The notes beneath the pieces were generated by a model. That model ran no database searches. It worked only from the letters and a program-made list of their open reading frames with translations, and was not told the DNA's origin. A stretch of 64,000 bases of DNA from Streptomyces sp. R41. GTDB taxonomy: Bacteria; Actinomycetota; Actinomycetes; Streptomycetales; Streptomycetaceae. This document shows, one piece after another, positions 10,315 to 20,061 of the stretch. The stretch covers positions 9,407,001-9,471,000 of the forward strand of contig NZ_CP163443.1 of assembly GCF_041053055.1 (NCBI RefSeq). Direction: 5' to 3'. A program made the translations under genes and the position numbers. The stretch's first letter is position 1; each line of letters begins with the position of its first letter.

Positions 10315-11085
10315 ATGACCGGCGTTTCCACCCTCGACAGCCCCCCACAGCCCGTGGCCCCCACCCGCTACACCGTCACCCTCGCCCGCGACGAGGCCGA
10401 CGTGCGGGCAGCCCAGCGGCTGCGGCACGACGTCTTCGCGGGGGAGATGGGAGCCCTCCTGTCCACCCCGCAGCCGGGCCTCGACATCGACCCCTTCGAC
10501 GCGTACTGCGACCACCTGCTGGTCCGCGACACGGTGAGCGACCAGGTCGTCGGCACCTACCGGCTGCTGCCGCCGGAGCGTGCCGCGATCGCCGGACGGC
10601 TGTACTCGGAGGGCGAGTTCGACCTCGGCCCGCTGGCCGGAATCCGCTCCGGGCTGGTCGAGGTGGGCCGTTCCTGCGTGCACCCCGATCACCGCGACGG
10701 CGCGGTCATCGGGCTCATCTGGGCCGGGATAGCGCGGTACATGGTCGACGGCGGCCACGAGTGGCTCGCGGGCTGCTGCTCGATCCCGCTGGCCGACGGC
10801 GGCGCGCTCGCTGCCGGGACCTGGGACCGCGTCCAGGCGAAGCACCTGGCGCCCGAGGAGTACCGCGTACGGCCGCTGCTGCCCTGGAGCGCGGAGGGCG
10901 TCGCCCGCCCCGCGCGGACGGAGCTGCCCCCGCTGCTGCGCGGCTACCTCCGGCTCGGCGCCTGGGTGTGCGGCCAGCCGGCCCACGACGCCGACTTCGG
11001 TGTCGCCGACCTGTACGTGCTGCTGTCGATGCGCCGGGTCAACCCGCGCTATCTGCGGCACTTCCTCTCGCTCGTCCCGGCCTGA
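10315..11085 (+). CDS. GNAT-type N-acyltransferase, OlsB-like (ornithine lipid step 1)
   Basis: This is a 256-residue hemolysin-like GNAT acyltransferase, related to OlsB, which adds a 3-hydroxy fatty acid to ornithine to form lyso-ornithine lipid. The fold is suggested by RLRHDVFAGEMG, the paired motif CDHLLVRD...VVGTYRLLPP, and VEVGRSCVHPDHRDGAVIGLIW, which is the acyl-carrier binding region in this family. ATG 10315 follows CCAGGAGAG. The stop overlaps the next start as TGATG, so this protein and the PlsC-like partner are translationally coupled, strongly favouring the two-step ornithine-lipid reading over a generic acetyltransferase. The product lipid contains no phosphorus. Confidence 0.8.
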   Translation: MTGVSTLDSPPQPVAPTRYTVTLARDEADVRAAQRLRHDVFAGEMGALLSTPQPGLDIDPFDAYCDHLLVRDTVSDQVVGTYRLLPPERAAIAGRLYSEGEFDLGPLAGIRSGLVEVGRSCVHPDHRDGAVIGLIWAGIARYMVDGGHEWLAGCCSIPLADGGALAAGTWDRVQAKHLAPEEYRVRPLLPWSAEGVARPARTELPPLLRGYLRLGAWVCGQPAHDADFGVADLYVLLSMRRVNPRYLRHFLSLVPA

Positions 11086-12056
11086 TGAGCGCCCCTCGTA
11101 CCGGAGCGCCCCGTCTGTCCGTCATACGCCGCCCCCGCTTCGGCGGGGCGGCGCTGCCCGGCCGGCGCGGGGTTGTCCTCGCGGACTCCGCGACGGTGTC
11201 CCCGGCGCCGCGTCCCGTCGCGGCTCGCCCCGCCCCGCCGACCAGCGCGTGGCTGCCCACCGCGCCCTGCTCTCCGCACAGCTGTGTGGATTCCACGGCG
11301 TCCTGGGCCGCCGTGCCGCGCGCCACGGCGCGGCTCGTCTCGGTCCTGGTGCTGGTCCTCGTCGGCGTCGCACTGACCCCGCTCGTCGGACGGCTGCGGG
11401 CGAGGACGCGTGACCGGTGGATCCGTCGCTGGTGCCGGTCCGTGGTGAGCGCCGCCGGCGTACGGGTGCGGTTCACCGGGGCCGCCGCGCCCACCGGGGG
11501 ACTGCTGATCGTCGCCAACCACATCTCGTGGCTGGACATCCCCCTGCTCGCCGCCGTCCGCCCGGCGCGGATGCTCGCCAAGACCGAGGTCCGCGGCTGG
11601 CCCGTGGCCGGCCCGCTGGCCGCCCGCGGAGGCACCCTGTTCATCGAGCGCGACCGGCTCCGCGCCCTGCCCGGCACGGTGGGGCGGATCGCGGACGCCC
11701 TGCGCGACGGGGCAGCCGTCGTCGCCTTCCCCGAGGGCAGCACCTGGTGCGGCCGGGCCCAGGGACACTTCCGGCGGGCCGTCTTCCAGGCCGCGCTCGA
11801 CGCCGACGTGCCCGTCCAGCCCGTGCGCATCCACTACCGGCTCGCGGACGGCACGGCGAGCACCGCGCCCGCGTTCGTCGGGAGTGACTCGCTGCTCGCT
11901 TCCGTGTGGCGGGTCGTATCGGCCGACGCGCTCGTCGCGGAGGTGCAGGTGCTGCCCGTGCTCGCGCCGGGCGATCACACCGACCGGCGCGGTCTCGCCC
12001 GTGCCGCGCAGGGAGGGCGGCACGCGCAGGGCGACCCGCACATCATGTGCGCCTAG
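11085..12056 (+). CDS. PlsC-type O-acyltransferase, OlsA-like (ornithine lipid step 2)
   Basis: This is a 323-residue 1-acylglycerol-3-phosphate acyltransferase-family enzyme. The catalytic H-X4-D motif is in NHISWLD and the substrate-binding motif in FPEGSTWCG. A hydrophobic segment near residues 80-100 (LVSVLVLVLVGVALTPLVG) anchors it to the membrane. Paired with the OlsB-like gene, it would transfer a second acyl chain to the hydroxyl of lyso-ornithine lipid. An acyltransferase of ordinary phospholipid synthesis is the alternative, but those genes do not normally couple to a GNAT gene. The first 60 residues are Pro/Ala-rich and may be overestimated. Its stop shares CTAG (12053-12056) with the convergent UvrA-like gene. 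Confidence 0.8.
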   Translation: MSAPRTGAPRLSVIRRPRFGGAALPGRRGVVLADSATVSPAPRPVAARPAPPTSAWLPTAPCSPHSCVDSTASWAAVPRATARLVSVLVLVLVGVALTPLVGRLRARTRDRWIRRWCRSVVSAAGVRVRFTGAAAPTGGLLIVANHISWLDIPLLAAVRPARMLAKTEVRGWPVAGPLAARGGTLFIERDRLRALPGTVGRIADALRDGAAVVAFPEGSTWCGRAQGHFRRAVFQAALDADVPVQPVRIHYRLADGTASTAPAFVGSDSLLASVWRVVSADALVAEVQVLPVLAPGDHTDRRGLARAAQGGRHAQGDPHIMCA

Positions 12057-14407
12057 GGGGCCTCAGGGAGCGCGCGGGCGAGATACGGGGCCGTCGTGCT
12101 GCCCTGCGCCCGCGCCACCTCGCCCGGAGGTCCCGCCGCGACGATCCGCCCGCCCGCGTCGCCGCCGCCCGGGCCCAGGTCGATCACCCAGTCGGCGCCC
12201 GCGACGACGGTCATGTCGTGCTCGACGACCACGACGGTGTGGCCGGCGTCGACCAGACCGTGCAGCTGGCGCATCAGCACCTCGACATCGGCCGGGTGCA
12301 GCCCCGTCGTCGGCTCGTCGAGCAGATAGAGGGTGTGCCCGCGGCGTGTCCGCTGCAACTCGCTGGCCAGCTTGATGCGTTGTGCCTCGCCGCCGGACAA
12401 CTCCGTGGCGGGCTGGCCGAGTCGCAGATAGCCGAGGCCCACGTCGAGGAGCGTGGTGAGGCTACGCGCGACGGCCGGGGTGTCCGTCTCGGCGAAGAAC
12501 CGCGCCGCCGCCTCCACCGTCAGGTCCAGGACCTGCGCGATGTTCCGTCCCCGGTACGTCACTTCGAGCGTCTCGGGGTTGTAGCGCGCCCCGCCGCAGT
12601 CCGGGCACGGCGCATAGGTGCTGGGCAGGAACAGCAGCTCCACGCTGACGAATCCCTCACCTTGACAGGTCTCGCAGCGACCGCCGGCGACGTTGAAGGA
12701 GAATCGTCCGACGCCGTAGCCGCGCCGCCGCGCCTCGTCCGTCGCGGCGAAGACCTTGCGCACGACGTCGAAGAGCCCGGTGTACGTCGCCAGGTTCGAG
12801 CGCGGGGTACGGCCGATGGGCTTCTGGTCGACGGAGACGAGCCGTCCGACACCCGTCAGGTCCTCCGTCACCTCGCCGATCAGTGTGGACTTGCCGGAGC
12901 CGGAGACGCCGGTCACCGCGGTGAACACACCGAGCGGGAACTCGGCGGTGACCCCGCGCAGGTTGTGCCGGGTGACCGGCCCGATCTTCAACTGACCGCC
13001 CGGCGACCGGACTTCGCGTACCGGAGCGGGGGAGCGGTCGAAGAGGAAGCGTGCCGTGGCCGACTCCTCGACCGCGGCCAGCTCCGCCACCGGACCACTG
13101 TGCAGTACCCGCCCGCCGTGCTCCCCGGCGCGCGGCCCGACGTCGACGAGCCAGTCGGCGCCGCGCACGACATCGAGATGGTGCTCGACGACGAACACCG
13201 AGTTCCCCGCCGACTTCAGCCGCTCCAGGACCGTGAGCGAGGCCTCCGTGTCCGCCGGGTGCAGTCCGGCGGACGGCTCGTCCAGCACGTACACGACCCC
13301 GAAGAGCCCGGAGCGCAGCTGCGTTGCCAGGCGCAGCCGTTGGAGTTCGCCCGCGGAGAGCGTCGGGGCCGCCCGGTCCAGGCTGAGATAGCCGAGGCCG
13401 AGCTCGACGACGGGCGCGATACGGGACGTGAGATCGTCGGTGAGCACCCGGGCGGCCTCGGTAGTCCCGTGCGGCATACGGGCCAGCTCCGCCAACGGCG
13501 ACGCGGCCAGCTCAGCGATGTTCCGTCCCGCGAACGTCACCGCCAGCGCCTCCGGACGCAGCCGGCTGCCGCCGCACAGCGGACAGGGAGCGCTGGTGAG
13601 AAACCGCTCGGCCTTGGCCCGGAGCGTCGGGCTCTTCGTGTCGGAGAAGGTCTTCATGACATAGCGCCGTGCACTCATGTACGTGCCCTGGTAAGGGCGT
13701 TGGATCCGCTCGGCGTCTCGCACCGGATGCACGGTGACCACCGGCTGCTCGTCCGTGAAGAGGATCCACTCCCGTTCCTCGGCGGGCAGCTCGCGCCAGG
13801 GCCGGTCCACGTCGTACCCGAGCGTGTCGAGGATGTCCCGCAGGTTCTTGCCCTGCCAGGCACCCGGCCACGCGGCGATCGCCCCCGCACGGATCGACAG
13901 CGCCGGATCCGGTACCAGCAACTCCTCCGTCGTACGGTGCACTTGGCCGAGCCCATGGCACTCGGGGCAGGCCCCGGCCGTCGTATTGGGCGAGAACGCG
14001 TCCGAGTCCAGCCGCTCGGCGCCCTCGGGATAGTCGCCCGCCCGCGAGAACAGCATCCGCAGTGAGTTGGAGAGATTGGTGACCGTCCCGACGGACGAGC
14101 GCGAGGTCGGCGACGAGCGGCGCTGCTGAAGCGAGACCGCGGGCGGCAGCCCGGTGATCTCCCCGACCTTCGGCGCCCCTACTTGGTGGATCAGCCGCCG
14201 CGCGTACGGGGCGACCGACTCGAAGTAGCGCCGCTGCGCCTCCGCGTAGATCGTCCCGAAGGCCAGCGAGGACTTTCCGGAGCCGGAGACGCCGGTGAAG
14301 ACCGCGAGGACGTCACGCGGGATGTCGACGTCCACGCCCTGGAGGTTGTGCTCACGGGCTCCCCGGACGCGGACGTACGAGTCGTGGGGGCCGTGGGGGC
14401 TGGGCAT
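12053..14407 (-). CDS. UvrA-like ABC ATPase, short form
   Basis: This is a 784-residue relative of the excinuclease subunit UvrA, with two ABC cassettes and no membrane domain. Walker A motifs [11 protein letters not shown] (near residue 39) and [10 protein letters not shown] (near 500), signatures [12 protein letters not shown] and [12 protein letters not shown], and Walker B segments [13 protein letters not shown] and [13 protein letters not shown] are all present. Zinc-knuckle cysteines are visible ([26 protein letters not shown]). It is about 150-170 residues shorter than housekeeping UvrA, as in class-II/DrrC-like UvrA proteins, which lack or reduce the UvrB-binding part and include drug self-resistance proteins. 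The role here is unknown; DNA-damage or drug tolerance is possible. ATG 14407 is the clear start. It overlaps the convergent acyltransferase stop by four bases. Confidence 0.9.
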   Translation of the reverse strand: MPSPHGPHDSYVRVRGAREHNLQGVDVDIPRDVLAVFTGVSGSGKSSLAFGTIYAEAQRRYFESVAPYARRLIHQVGAPKVGEITGLPPAVSLQQRRSSPTSRSSVGTVTNLSNSLRMLFSRAGDYPEGAERLDSDAFSPNTTAGACPECHGLGQVHRTTEELLVPDPALSIRAGAIAAWPGAWQGKNLRDILDTLGYDVDRPWRELPAEEREWILFTDEQPVVTVHPVRDAERIQRPYQGTYMSARRYVMKTFSDTKSPTLRAKAERFLTSAPCPLCGGSRLRPEALAVTFAGRNIAELAASPLAELARMPHGTTEAARVLTDDLTSRIAPVVELGLGYLSLDRAAPTLSAGELQRLRLATQLRSGLFGVVYVLDEPSAGLHPADTEASLTVLERLKSAGNSVFVVEHHLDVVRGADWLVDVGPRAGEHGGRVLHSGPVAELAAVEESATARFLFDRSPAPVREVRSPGGQLKIGPVTRHNLRGVTAEFPLGVFTAVTGVSGSGKSTLIGEVTEDLTGVGRLVSVDQKPIGRTPRSNLATYTGLFDVVRKVFAATDEARRRGYGVGRFSFNVAGGRCETCQGEGFVSVELLFLPSTYAPCPDCGGARYNPETLEVTYRGRNIAQVLDLTVEAAARFFAETDTPAVARSLTTLLDVGLGYLRLGQPATELSGGEAQRIKLASELQRTRRGHTLYLLDEPTTGLHPADVEVLMRQLHGLVDAGHTVVVVEHDMTVVAGADWVIDLGPGGGDAGGRIVAAGPPGEVARAQGSTTAPYLARALPEAP

Positions 14408-14473
14408 CGGCGGGACTCCTGTGGGCGGCCTGGGGCCTGGACATCGGTGGGGCTCGGGGCAAACCCCACGATT

Positions 14474-15517
14474 CTAGGTCGTGGTCAGTCCCGCGACCCG
14501 GGCGAGTCCGCGGAAGGAGTTCAGCAGGGCGTCCCGGTCGTACGTACTGGTCGTGACCAGCACCTCCTGGGCGCCGGTCTCCTTGATCAGCGTCTCCAGC
14601 TCGTGGGCGACCTGGTCCTCGGTGCCCACGATGTGGCCGGCCAGGCCGGACTCGTAGAGGCCGCGCTCCTTGGCGGTCATGGTGAGGGCCTCGACGCGCT
14701 CGGCGGGCGGCAGCGGCGGGAACGTGCCGTGCGTGCGGGAGTACGCCATCGACCAGGCCTCCGGGAGCAGCAGACGGCGCGCCTCCTCGGGGCTCGCGGC
14801 GACCGCGACGGTGCCGGAGACGACGACGTACGGCTCCCGTGCCCAGACCGACGGGCGGAAGGTCGCCCGGTAGTGGTCGATGCCGCGCCGCATCTTCTCC
14901 CGGTTCCTGAGGTCCCCGATGACCATCGGCAGACCGGCCCGAGCCGCGATCGTGGCACCCTCGCCCAGGGCCAGCACGAAGGGCGGCACGGTCAGGCCTT
15001 CCGTGGGGCGCGCGTGCACGCCGGTCGGCGATGTGCCGCGGAACCAGCCGAGGAGTTCGTCGAGCTGGGCCGCGAAGTCCTCGGCGTCGTCCTTGTCCCG
15101 TCCGAGCGCACTGCGCACACCGTCGGTGAAGCCGACGGAACGGCCCAGGCCCATGTCGATCCGCCCCGGAAACAGGGACTCCAGCACACCGAACTGCTCG
15201 GCCACGACGAGGGGTTGGTGGTTCGGCAGCATCACACCGCCGGTGCCGACCCGGATCGACCGCGTGGCGGCGGCGACCGCGGCGGCCAGCACGGTGGGCG
15301 CGGACCCGGCGACGCCGGGAACACCATGGTGCTCGGAGACCCAGATCCGGTGGTAGCCGAGCTTCTCCAGATCCTGGGCCAGCCGTACGGTGTCGCGCAG
15401 GGCCTCGGTCACCTGGTGCCCCTCGCGGGTGCGCGAGCGGTCGAGTACGGAGAACCGCGTCGCTTCCACTCGGGAGCCCTGCGCCTGGTGGGGATCGCGA
15501 TTCCGCTGGTTCGACAT
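14474..15517 (-). CDS. LLM-class flavin-dependent oxidoreductase (luciferase-like)
   Basis: This is a 347-residue bacterial luciferase-like monooxygenase of the MsnO8-type subfamily, using reduced FMN or F420. Typical segments are [41 protein letters not shown] and [15 protein letters not shown] 15517 is preferred because CCGGAG lies eight bases upstream; a TTG 14 codons earlier also opens the frame. The substrate is unknown. It lies upstream of the UvrA-like gene on the same strand with a 66-bp gap, so co-transcription is possible. Confidence 0.88.
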   Translation of the reverse strand: MSNQRNRDPHQAQGSRVEATRFSVLDRSRTREGHQVTEALRDTVRLAQDLEKLGYHRIWVSEHHGVPGVAGSAPTVLAAAVAAATRSIRVGTGGVMLPNHQPLVVAEQFGVLESLFPGRIDMGLGRSVGFTDGVRSALGRDKDDAEDFAAQLDELLGWFRGTSPTGVHARPTEGLTVPPFVLALGEGATIAARAGLPMVIGDLRNREKMRRGIDHYRATFRPSVWAREPYVVVSGTVAVAASPEEARRLLLPEAWSMAYSRTHGTFPPLPPAERVEALTMTAKERGLYESGLAGHIVGTEDQVAHELETLIKETGAQEVLVTTSTYDRDALLNSFRGLARVAGLTTT

Positions 15518-15660
15518 GGCTGCTCCGGAAGGACGGGTCTCTGACGTCTCAGCCGTCAACGTCTGGATGCCTCTGTGGCTTCCATGATCCGCGTGGCTTC
15601 CGGGACGGGCAAGGCAATCATGATCGCCGCGACGTGCGGCCCTCCGCTCTCGCCCACGCC

Positions 15661-15690
15661 GAGGGCCGCACCCGGACGGGTGCGGCCCTC
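15661..15690 (-). terminator. Terminator of the DUF3500 gene
   Basis: A perfect 13-bp stem GAGGGCCGCACCC / GGGTGCGGCCCTC closes a GGAC loop five bases past the DUF3500 stop codon (15695). There is no T-tract, which is common for Streptomyces terminators. Confidence 0.85.
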
Positions 15691-15694
15691 GCGA

Positions 15695-17032
15695 TCAGTG
15701 GTGGTGAGGTGACGTCAGGTAGTGCTGTCGCAGGAGCTCCCTCCCGTAGTCGTTGCCGTTCGGCGTGCGGATGATGGAGTGGACGTGCTTCTGGGTCGCG
15801 CCGCTGCCCCGCGTGGCGCCGTACGCGCCCGCGAGCGGGCCGGGGGCCTGGCAGTCGACCTCGACCCAGACGACCGGGCTGTGCACCCGGACGTAGAAGG
15901 CGGAGTCCTCGGCGATGCCGCCCGCCCAGGTCACGTAGGTGTCGTCGAGGTACTTGCGCACCTCCGCCATCCGCACCTCGGCGACATCCGCCTTGCCGCG
16001 GCTGACGAAGGCCTCGACGATGCCGAGGAGCTTCTTCTTCTGGGTGCCGTTCAGGACATCGCCGCGAATGCCCGTGTACTCCTGGACCGTGTTGTCGGAG
16101 AAGGCACCCGCCTTCATCGACTCGTCGGACTTGGTCGAGGACGCGATGGCGACCTTCCGCTGGGCCTCCGTCAGGGAGTTGATGAAGGCGAGGCCGGCCA
16201 CGACCTCCTCGTGGCAGACCGTGACGGTCTCGCCGTCGATCTCCATCGAGGTCGGCTCGGAGCCCCAGAAGCAGGGGCTCATGACGACCTGGTCGCCGAG
16301 CACGAAGTAGTTGATGACCAGATGGTGGCCGTCGAACTGGAAGCCCCAGGGCTCGGTGGCCGACGGGGTGCCCATCAGCGTCCAGTAGTAGGCGTCCTCG
16401 TTGAAGGCGGTGGTGTTGTTGATCGCCTCGCCCGCCGCCTGGTTGATCCTGCGGATCTTCTCGGTGGTCTCCAGGCCGTCCGCGCTGAGCGCCGACTTCA
16501 ACAGGGCGGTACCCAGAGTCTTCTGATCATCCGTCATGTTCGCGAGTGTGACGCCCTGGCGCGCGTAGGAGTCGACGTTGCTCCACAGCCGCCACTCGGT
16601 GGAGTGGACGGTGAACTGCGTCGCGGTCTTCTGGGTGTCGGTGAGGCCGGCCAGGAAGGCGTTCGCGGCGGCGATCACGGGCGCGGTCGCGACACCGGTG
16701 GAGTGGATCGTGTAGAGGTCGTCGATCCGCTTGCCGTCGGTGGTCAGCCCGAAGAAGTCCTCGGTGATCGACTGGTTGCCGGGACCGCCGGTGCCGCCGC
16801 CGGGGCCGCCGGGGGCGCCGCTCGGGGAGGCGGACGCCGAGGCGTCGGCGGTGCCGGTGGTGTCGTCGGCGAGCGCGGCCCAAGCGCCCGCGCCGCCCAT
16901 GGTCGCGACCGCTGTGGCGCCGCTGGCGAAGAAGACCTTGCGCATGAAGTTGCGGCGGCTCGCGTGCGCCCGGCGGCTGGTCTGCGACTGCTCCTGAGGC
17001 GCTGCGGTGTCCCCGTTGTCGAGCTCGGTCAT
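15695..17032 (-). CDS. DUF3500 family Tat-exported protein
   Basis: This is a 445-residue protein of the uncharacterised DUF3500 family. The N-terminus has a twin-arginine signal (SRRNFMRKVFF) followed by a hydrophobic stretch ending AWAALA, so a folded protein is exported. A Gly/Pro/Ser-rich linker precedes the main domain, which contains DDLYTIHSTG, WGFQFDGHHLVINY and VHSPVVWVEVDCQAPG; the His residues hint at metal binding, but no activity is known to me. It ends in three His. It lies downstream of a two-component pair on the same strand, separated by 165 bp carrying an OmpR-type repeat, so control by that system is likely. A strong terminator follows. Confidence 0.85.
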   Translation of the reverse strand: MTELDNGDTAAPQEQSQTSRRAHASRRNFMRKVFFASGATAVATMGGAGAWAALADDTTGTADASASASPSGAPGGPGGGTGGPGNQSITEDFFGLTTDGKRIDDLYTIHSTGVATAPVIAAANAFLAGLTDTQKTATQFTVHSTEWRLWSNVDSYARQGVTLANMTDDQKTLGTALLKSALSADGLETTEKIRRINQAAGEAINNTTAFNEDAYYWTLMGTPSATEPWGFQFDGHHLVINYFVLGDQVVMSPCFWGSEPTSMEIDGETVTVCHEEVVAGLAFINSLTEAQRKVAIASSTKSDESMKAGAFSDNTVQEYTGIRGDVLNGTQKKKLLGIVEAFVSRGKADVAEVRMAEVRKYLDDTYVTWAGGIAEDSAFYVRVHSPVVWVEVDCQAPGPLAGAYGATRGSGATQKHVHSIIRTPNGNDYGRELLRQHYLTSPHHH

Positions 17033-17104
17033 CGTCGCTGGCTCCCTTCGTCATGGGCACGTCCACTTCGGACGGCCGCGCGGGGACGACTCTGGCGCAG
17101 CAAG

Positions 17105-17121
17105 CTGATTCGAAACTGAAT
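17105..17121 (-). promoter_or_regulatory. Candidate OmpR-type direct repeat upstream of the DUF3500 gene
   Basis: CTGATT at 17105-17110 and CTGAAT at 17116-17121 are direct repeats 11 bp apart, the spacing bound by OmpR/PhoB-family dimers. The site lies 73-89 bp upstream of the DUF3500 start and next to the genes for an OmpR-family regulator. Confidence 0.45.
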
Positions 17122-17197
17122 CGGGCTTCCAGGGACAGCGAAATCAAGGGCAGAGAACCGCGCGGAACGTACGTGACCTGCGCGTCTGTGAGATCGC

Positions 17198-18703
17198 TCA
17201 GAGTTTCTGGGCGCCGATGGCCGACCGCCGGCCGGGTACCGGAGCGGGCGGCTCGGCGGAGCCGGCGGGAGGCAGCTCGATGCTGAACTCCGTGCGCCCG
17301 GGCTCGCTCACGACGCTGAGGCGGCCGCCGTGCGCGGACGTGATCGCGGTGGCGATGGCCAGCCCCAGACCGGTGCCGGCCTCCTTGCCGGGGGCGCGGG
17401 AGCGCGAGGCGTCGGCTCTGGTGAAGCGTTCGAAGACCGTGGGCAGGAGCTCCTGCGGGATGCCGGGGCCGTCGTCGCGTACGCGGATGACGCACTGCTC
17501 GTCCGTGGCCTCGACGGAGGCGGTGACCGTGGTGCCGGCAGGTGTGTGCACACGCGCGTTGGCCAGCAGATTGGACACCACCTGGTGCAGTCGCGCCTTG
17601 TCGCCGGTGACCACTGCCGGTGCGTCGAGGAGCAGCGCCAGCTGCCAGCCGTGGGTCTGGCCGACGGCCCGCGCGTCCCAGACCGCCTCGGCGACCAGGG
17701 ACGTGAGATCCACCTCGGCGGATCGCAGGGGACGCCCCTCGTCGAGCCGGGCGAGCAGCAGCAGATCCTCCACCAGGCCGGTCATGCGCGCCGAATCGGC
17801 GGAGACGCGGCCCCAGGCGAGGGTGGGATCGATCTTGTCGGTGCCGCGATGCATCAGCTCCGCGTACGCGGTGATCGACGAGAGCGGCGTACGCAGTTCG
17901 TGGCTCGCGTCGGCCAGGAAGCGGCGCATGCGTTCCTCGGTGCGCTGGCGCTGCGCGAGCGAGGTCTCGACGTGGTCGATCATGCGGTTGAGCGCGGCAC
18001 CGACCTGGCCCGCCTCGGTGCCGGGGTCGGTGTCGTGGCCGGGCACGCGGGTGAGGCCGGTGACCTCACCGTGTCCCAGAGGCGCGTGGGACACCTCCAC
18101 CGCGGTGGCGGCGACCCGGCCGAGGGGGCGCAGCTGACGCCGTATGACCACGGCGCAGACACAGCCCGCGACGGTGAGCCCGACGCCCGACACGACGGCC
18201 TCGAGCAGGACCAGGTTGCCGATCATGTGCTGTACGTGGTCCATGGGCATCCCGCTGAGCACAGGGACGCCGTCACCACTGATGGCGGTCAAGCGGTAGG
18301 TGCCGAGCCCGGGGATGTCCCGGGTGTGCAAGGAGCCGTCGGTGGTGATGCCCTCGAGGGCGGCGCGCTGGGCGGCGGTGAGGACCCGCTGGCTGCCGTC
18401 CTCGGTCACGACTTCCGCCGCGATGACGGCACCGTCGTCGTCGAAGCGGGCGGCCAGCGTGCCGATGGGCTGGCCGCGCTCGTTCAGGAACCCGAGGTCC
18501 GTGGCACTTCCCGTACGGCGCTGCAGTCCGCCCTGGCTCCGCGCGGCGGCGTCGGTGACCCGCTGGTCCAGGTTGCCGAGCAGGTAGGCGCGTTGGGCGT
18601 AGATGGTGGTGAGTGCCATGGCGGCGCACACCACGACGAGGGTGAGGCCGATGAAGAGCAGCAGACGGGTCCGCAGCGAGCGCCCCCGCGGCCGGGGTCT
18701 CAT
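17198..18703 (-). CDS. Sensor histidine kinase
   Basis: This is a 501-residue membrane kinase of the EnvZ/PhoR type. A first membrane helix (LLLFIGLTLVVVCAAMALTT) is followed by an extracellular sensor region of about 130 residues, a second helix (GVGLTVAGCVCAVVI) and a HAMP-like linker. The phosphoacceptor His is in SHELRTPLSS. The ATPase domain has the N-box NLLANARVH and the G-box DDGPGIPQ. ATG 18703 overlaps the stop of the response-regulator gene as ATGA, so the pair is translationally coupled. The signal is not evident; the DUF3500 gene downstream is the likeliest target. Confidence 0.93.
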   Translation of the reverse strand: MRPRPRGRSLRTRLLLFIGLTLVVVCAAMALTTIYAQRAYLLGNLDQRVTDAAARSQGGLQRRTGSATDLGFLNERGQPIGTLAARFDDDGAVIAAEVVTEDGSQRVLTAAQRAALEGITTDGSLHTRDIPGLGTYRLTAISGDGVPVLSGMPMDHVQHMIGNLVLLEAVVSGVGLTVAGCVCAVVIRRQLRPLGRVAATAVEVSHAPLGHGEVTGLTRVPGHDTDPGTEAGQVGAALNRMIDHVETSLAQRQRTEERMRRFLADASHELRTPLSSITAYAELMHRGTDKIDPTLAWGRVSADSARMTGLVEDLLLLARLDEGRPLRSAEVDLTSLVAEAVWDARAVGQTHGWQLALLLDAPAVVTGDKARLHQVVSNLLANARVHTPAGTTVTASVEATDEQCVIRVRDDGPGIPQELLPTVFERFTRADASRSRAPGKEAGTGLGLAIATAITSAHGGRLSVVSEPGRTEFSIELPPAGSAEPPAPVPGRRSAIGAQKL

Positions 18704-19425
18704 CCGCCCTGCTCCACCGGCCTGATGGCGTACCCCATCCTGCGCATCGTGCGGATCATCGGCGCCCGCCCTTTGTCGATCTTCCGGCGCAGATTGGAGA
18801 TGTAGGCCTCCACGAGGTTTCCTCCGGCGTCGAAGGAGCTGCTCCAGACGTGGTCGAGGATCTGCGCCTTGCTCAGTACCTGCCGCGGGTGGCTCATGAG
18901 CATCCAGAGCAGGTCGAACTCCTTGGCGGTGAGTTCGATGGGCGTACCGTCGCGGTGCGCTTCCCTGGTCTTCTCGCTCAGGACAAGATCCCCGAGGGTC
19001 AGCACGCAGCCGTCGGCCTTCGCGTCCTCGACGCCGGCCCGGCGCAGCAGCCCGCGCAGCCGCAGGACGACCTCTTCCAGGGAGAACGGTTTGGTCACGT
19101 AGTCGTCCGCGCCCGCCGAAAGTCCCTCGATGCGGTGCTCCAGCGCGTCCCGGGCGGTGAGCATGAGGACGGGCAGCTTCGGGTCCTCGTACCGCAGTCG
19201 CCGCAGCACCTGCACGCCGTCCAGGCCGGGCAGCATCCCGTCGAGGACGACGGCGTGCGGGGCGCAGCCGCGGGCGACGCGCAGCGCGCTCTCCCCGTCG
19301 GCCGCCGGGTAGGGCCGCCAGCCCGCCTCGGCGACGGCCACGGACAACACCTCGACGAGCCCCGGTTCGTCATCGACGATCAGCACGCGGATCAGGTCCT
19401 CATGGATCCCAGAAGTGCCAGGCAT
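18700..19425 (-). CDS. OmpR/PhoB-family response regulator
   Basis: This is a 241-residue regulator with a receiver domain (acidic pair in IVDDE, phosphoacceptor Asp in VVLDGMLPG, LTARDA, conserved Lys in VTKPFS) and a C-terminal winged helix (LTAKEFDLLWMLMSHP, VEAYISNLRRKID). It is the first gene of the two-component pair and is followed directly by its kinase. ATG 19425 gives a full receiver domain. Direct repeats 11 bp apart upstream of the DUF3500 gene fit its DNA-binding mode. No second copy of that repeat was noticed at its own promoter. Confidence 0.93.
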   Translation of the reverse strand: MPGTSGIHEDLIRVLIVDDEPGLVEVLSVAVAEAGWRPYPAADGESALRVARGCAPHAVVLDGMLPGLDGVQVLRRLRYEDPKLPVLMLTARDALEHRIEGLSAGADDYVTKPFSLEEVVLRLRGLLRRAGVEDAKADGCVLTLGDLVLSEKTREAHRDGTPIELTAKEFDLLWMLMSHPRQVLSKAQILDHVWSSSFDAGGNLVEAYISNLRRKIDKGRAPMIRTMRRMGYAIRPVEQGG

Positions 19426-19548
19426 GCGTCAACCGTGTCGTAGCCGGTTAAGGGAGTGCTGTGGCGTGGCTGAGGGTGGACTGTGGGCTCGGGGCGGAGG
19501 GGGCCGCCCGCGGGCGCGGGCCGGAACGGGCGACGCCGTCGGGACCGG

Positions 19549-19953
19549 TTACGACGTGCAGACGTTCTTCAGTGCGTCGGCCGCGTCGTTGATCTTGCTG
19601 GCGTCAGGGTCGGTGTCGCCGTTCAGGACGGCCTTGTTGTAGTCCGCGATCGCCTTGTCGAGGTCGTCGACCGCCATGCTGACCTTGCCGTCGTCGCTGT
19701 TGTCGCCGATCTTGTCGAGGTTCTTGTCGATGGTTTCGATGGACTCGTCGGTCCGCGAAGGATCGTTCGCCGCGTCCAGGCCGGCCTCATGGATTGCCTT
19801 GAGGCTGTCGGCGATCGTGTCGGCGTTCGGCAGTCAGTCCAGCGAGTCGTCGACGTTGTCGCATCCGCTGGCGAGTCCCGCGGTGAGCGCGACGGCGGCC
19901 ACGGCGGTGGCGATGGCTGCGGTACGGCGTCCGCGTCGGCGGTTCACGGCCAT
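19549..19953 (-). pseudogene. Small lipoprotein interrupted by an in-frame TGA
   Basis: The open frame from ATG 19953, with GAGGA at good spacing, encodes a lipoprotein signal peptide: basic N-terminus, hydrophobic core and lipobox LASGC with Cys31. After 39 codons a TGA (19836-19834) stops translation, yet the same frame continues without further stops to TAA at 19549. That part has coding-like composition and an Asp/Lys-rich helical pattern (AVDDLDKAIADYN), ending ALKNVCTS. Without the TGA the product would be about 134 residues. A single substitution therefore appears to have killed the gene; readthrough or a sequencing error is the alternative. Selenocysteine is unlikely in this setting. 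Confidence 0.75.
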
Positions 19954-20061
19954 GAAAGGGTCCTCACATCGGGGCGGCGGGTAGATCGAAGATCTGGCGC
20001 GATCTCCGCCCACTACGATCCCGTCGCGCGCTCGCCGCAACGAGGGAGTGAGCCCCCGAAT

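Noticed and set aside
11906..14065. 719-codon plus-strand frame across the UvrA-like gene
   Set aside because: Exact shadow of a well-conserved gene on the other strand.
14183..15544. 453-codon plus-strand frame opposite the monooxygenase gene
   Set aside because: Antisense shadow with Arg/Gly-rich composition.
19834..19836. TGA as a selenocysteine codon
   Set aside because: The position is in a lipoprotein spacer with no redox motif, and no selenocysteine insertion element is evident.
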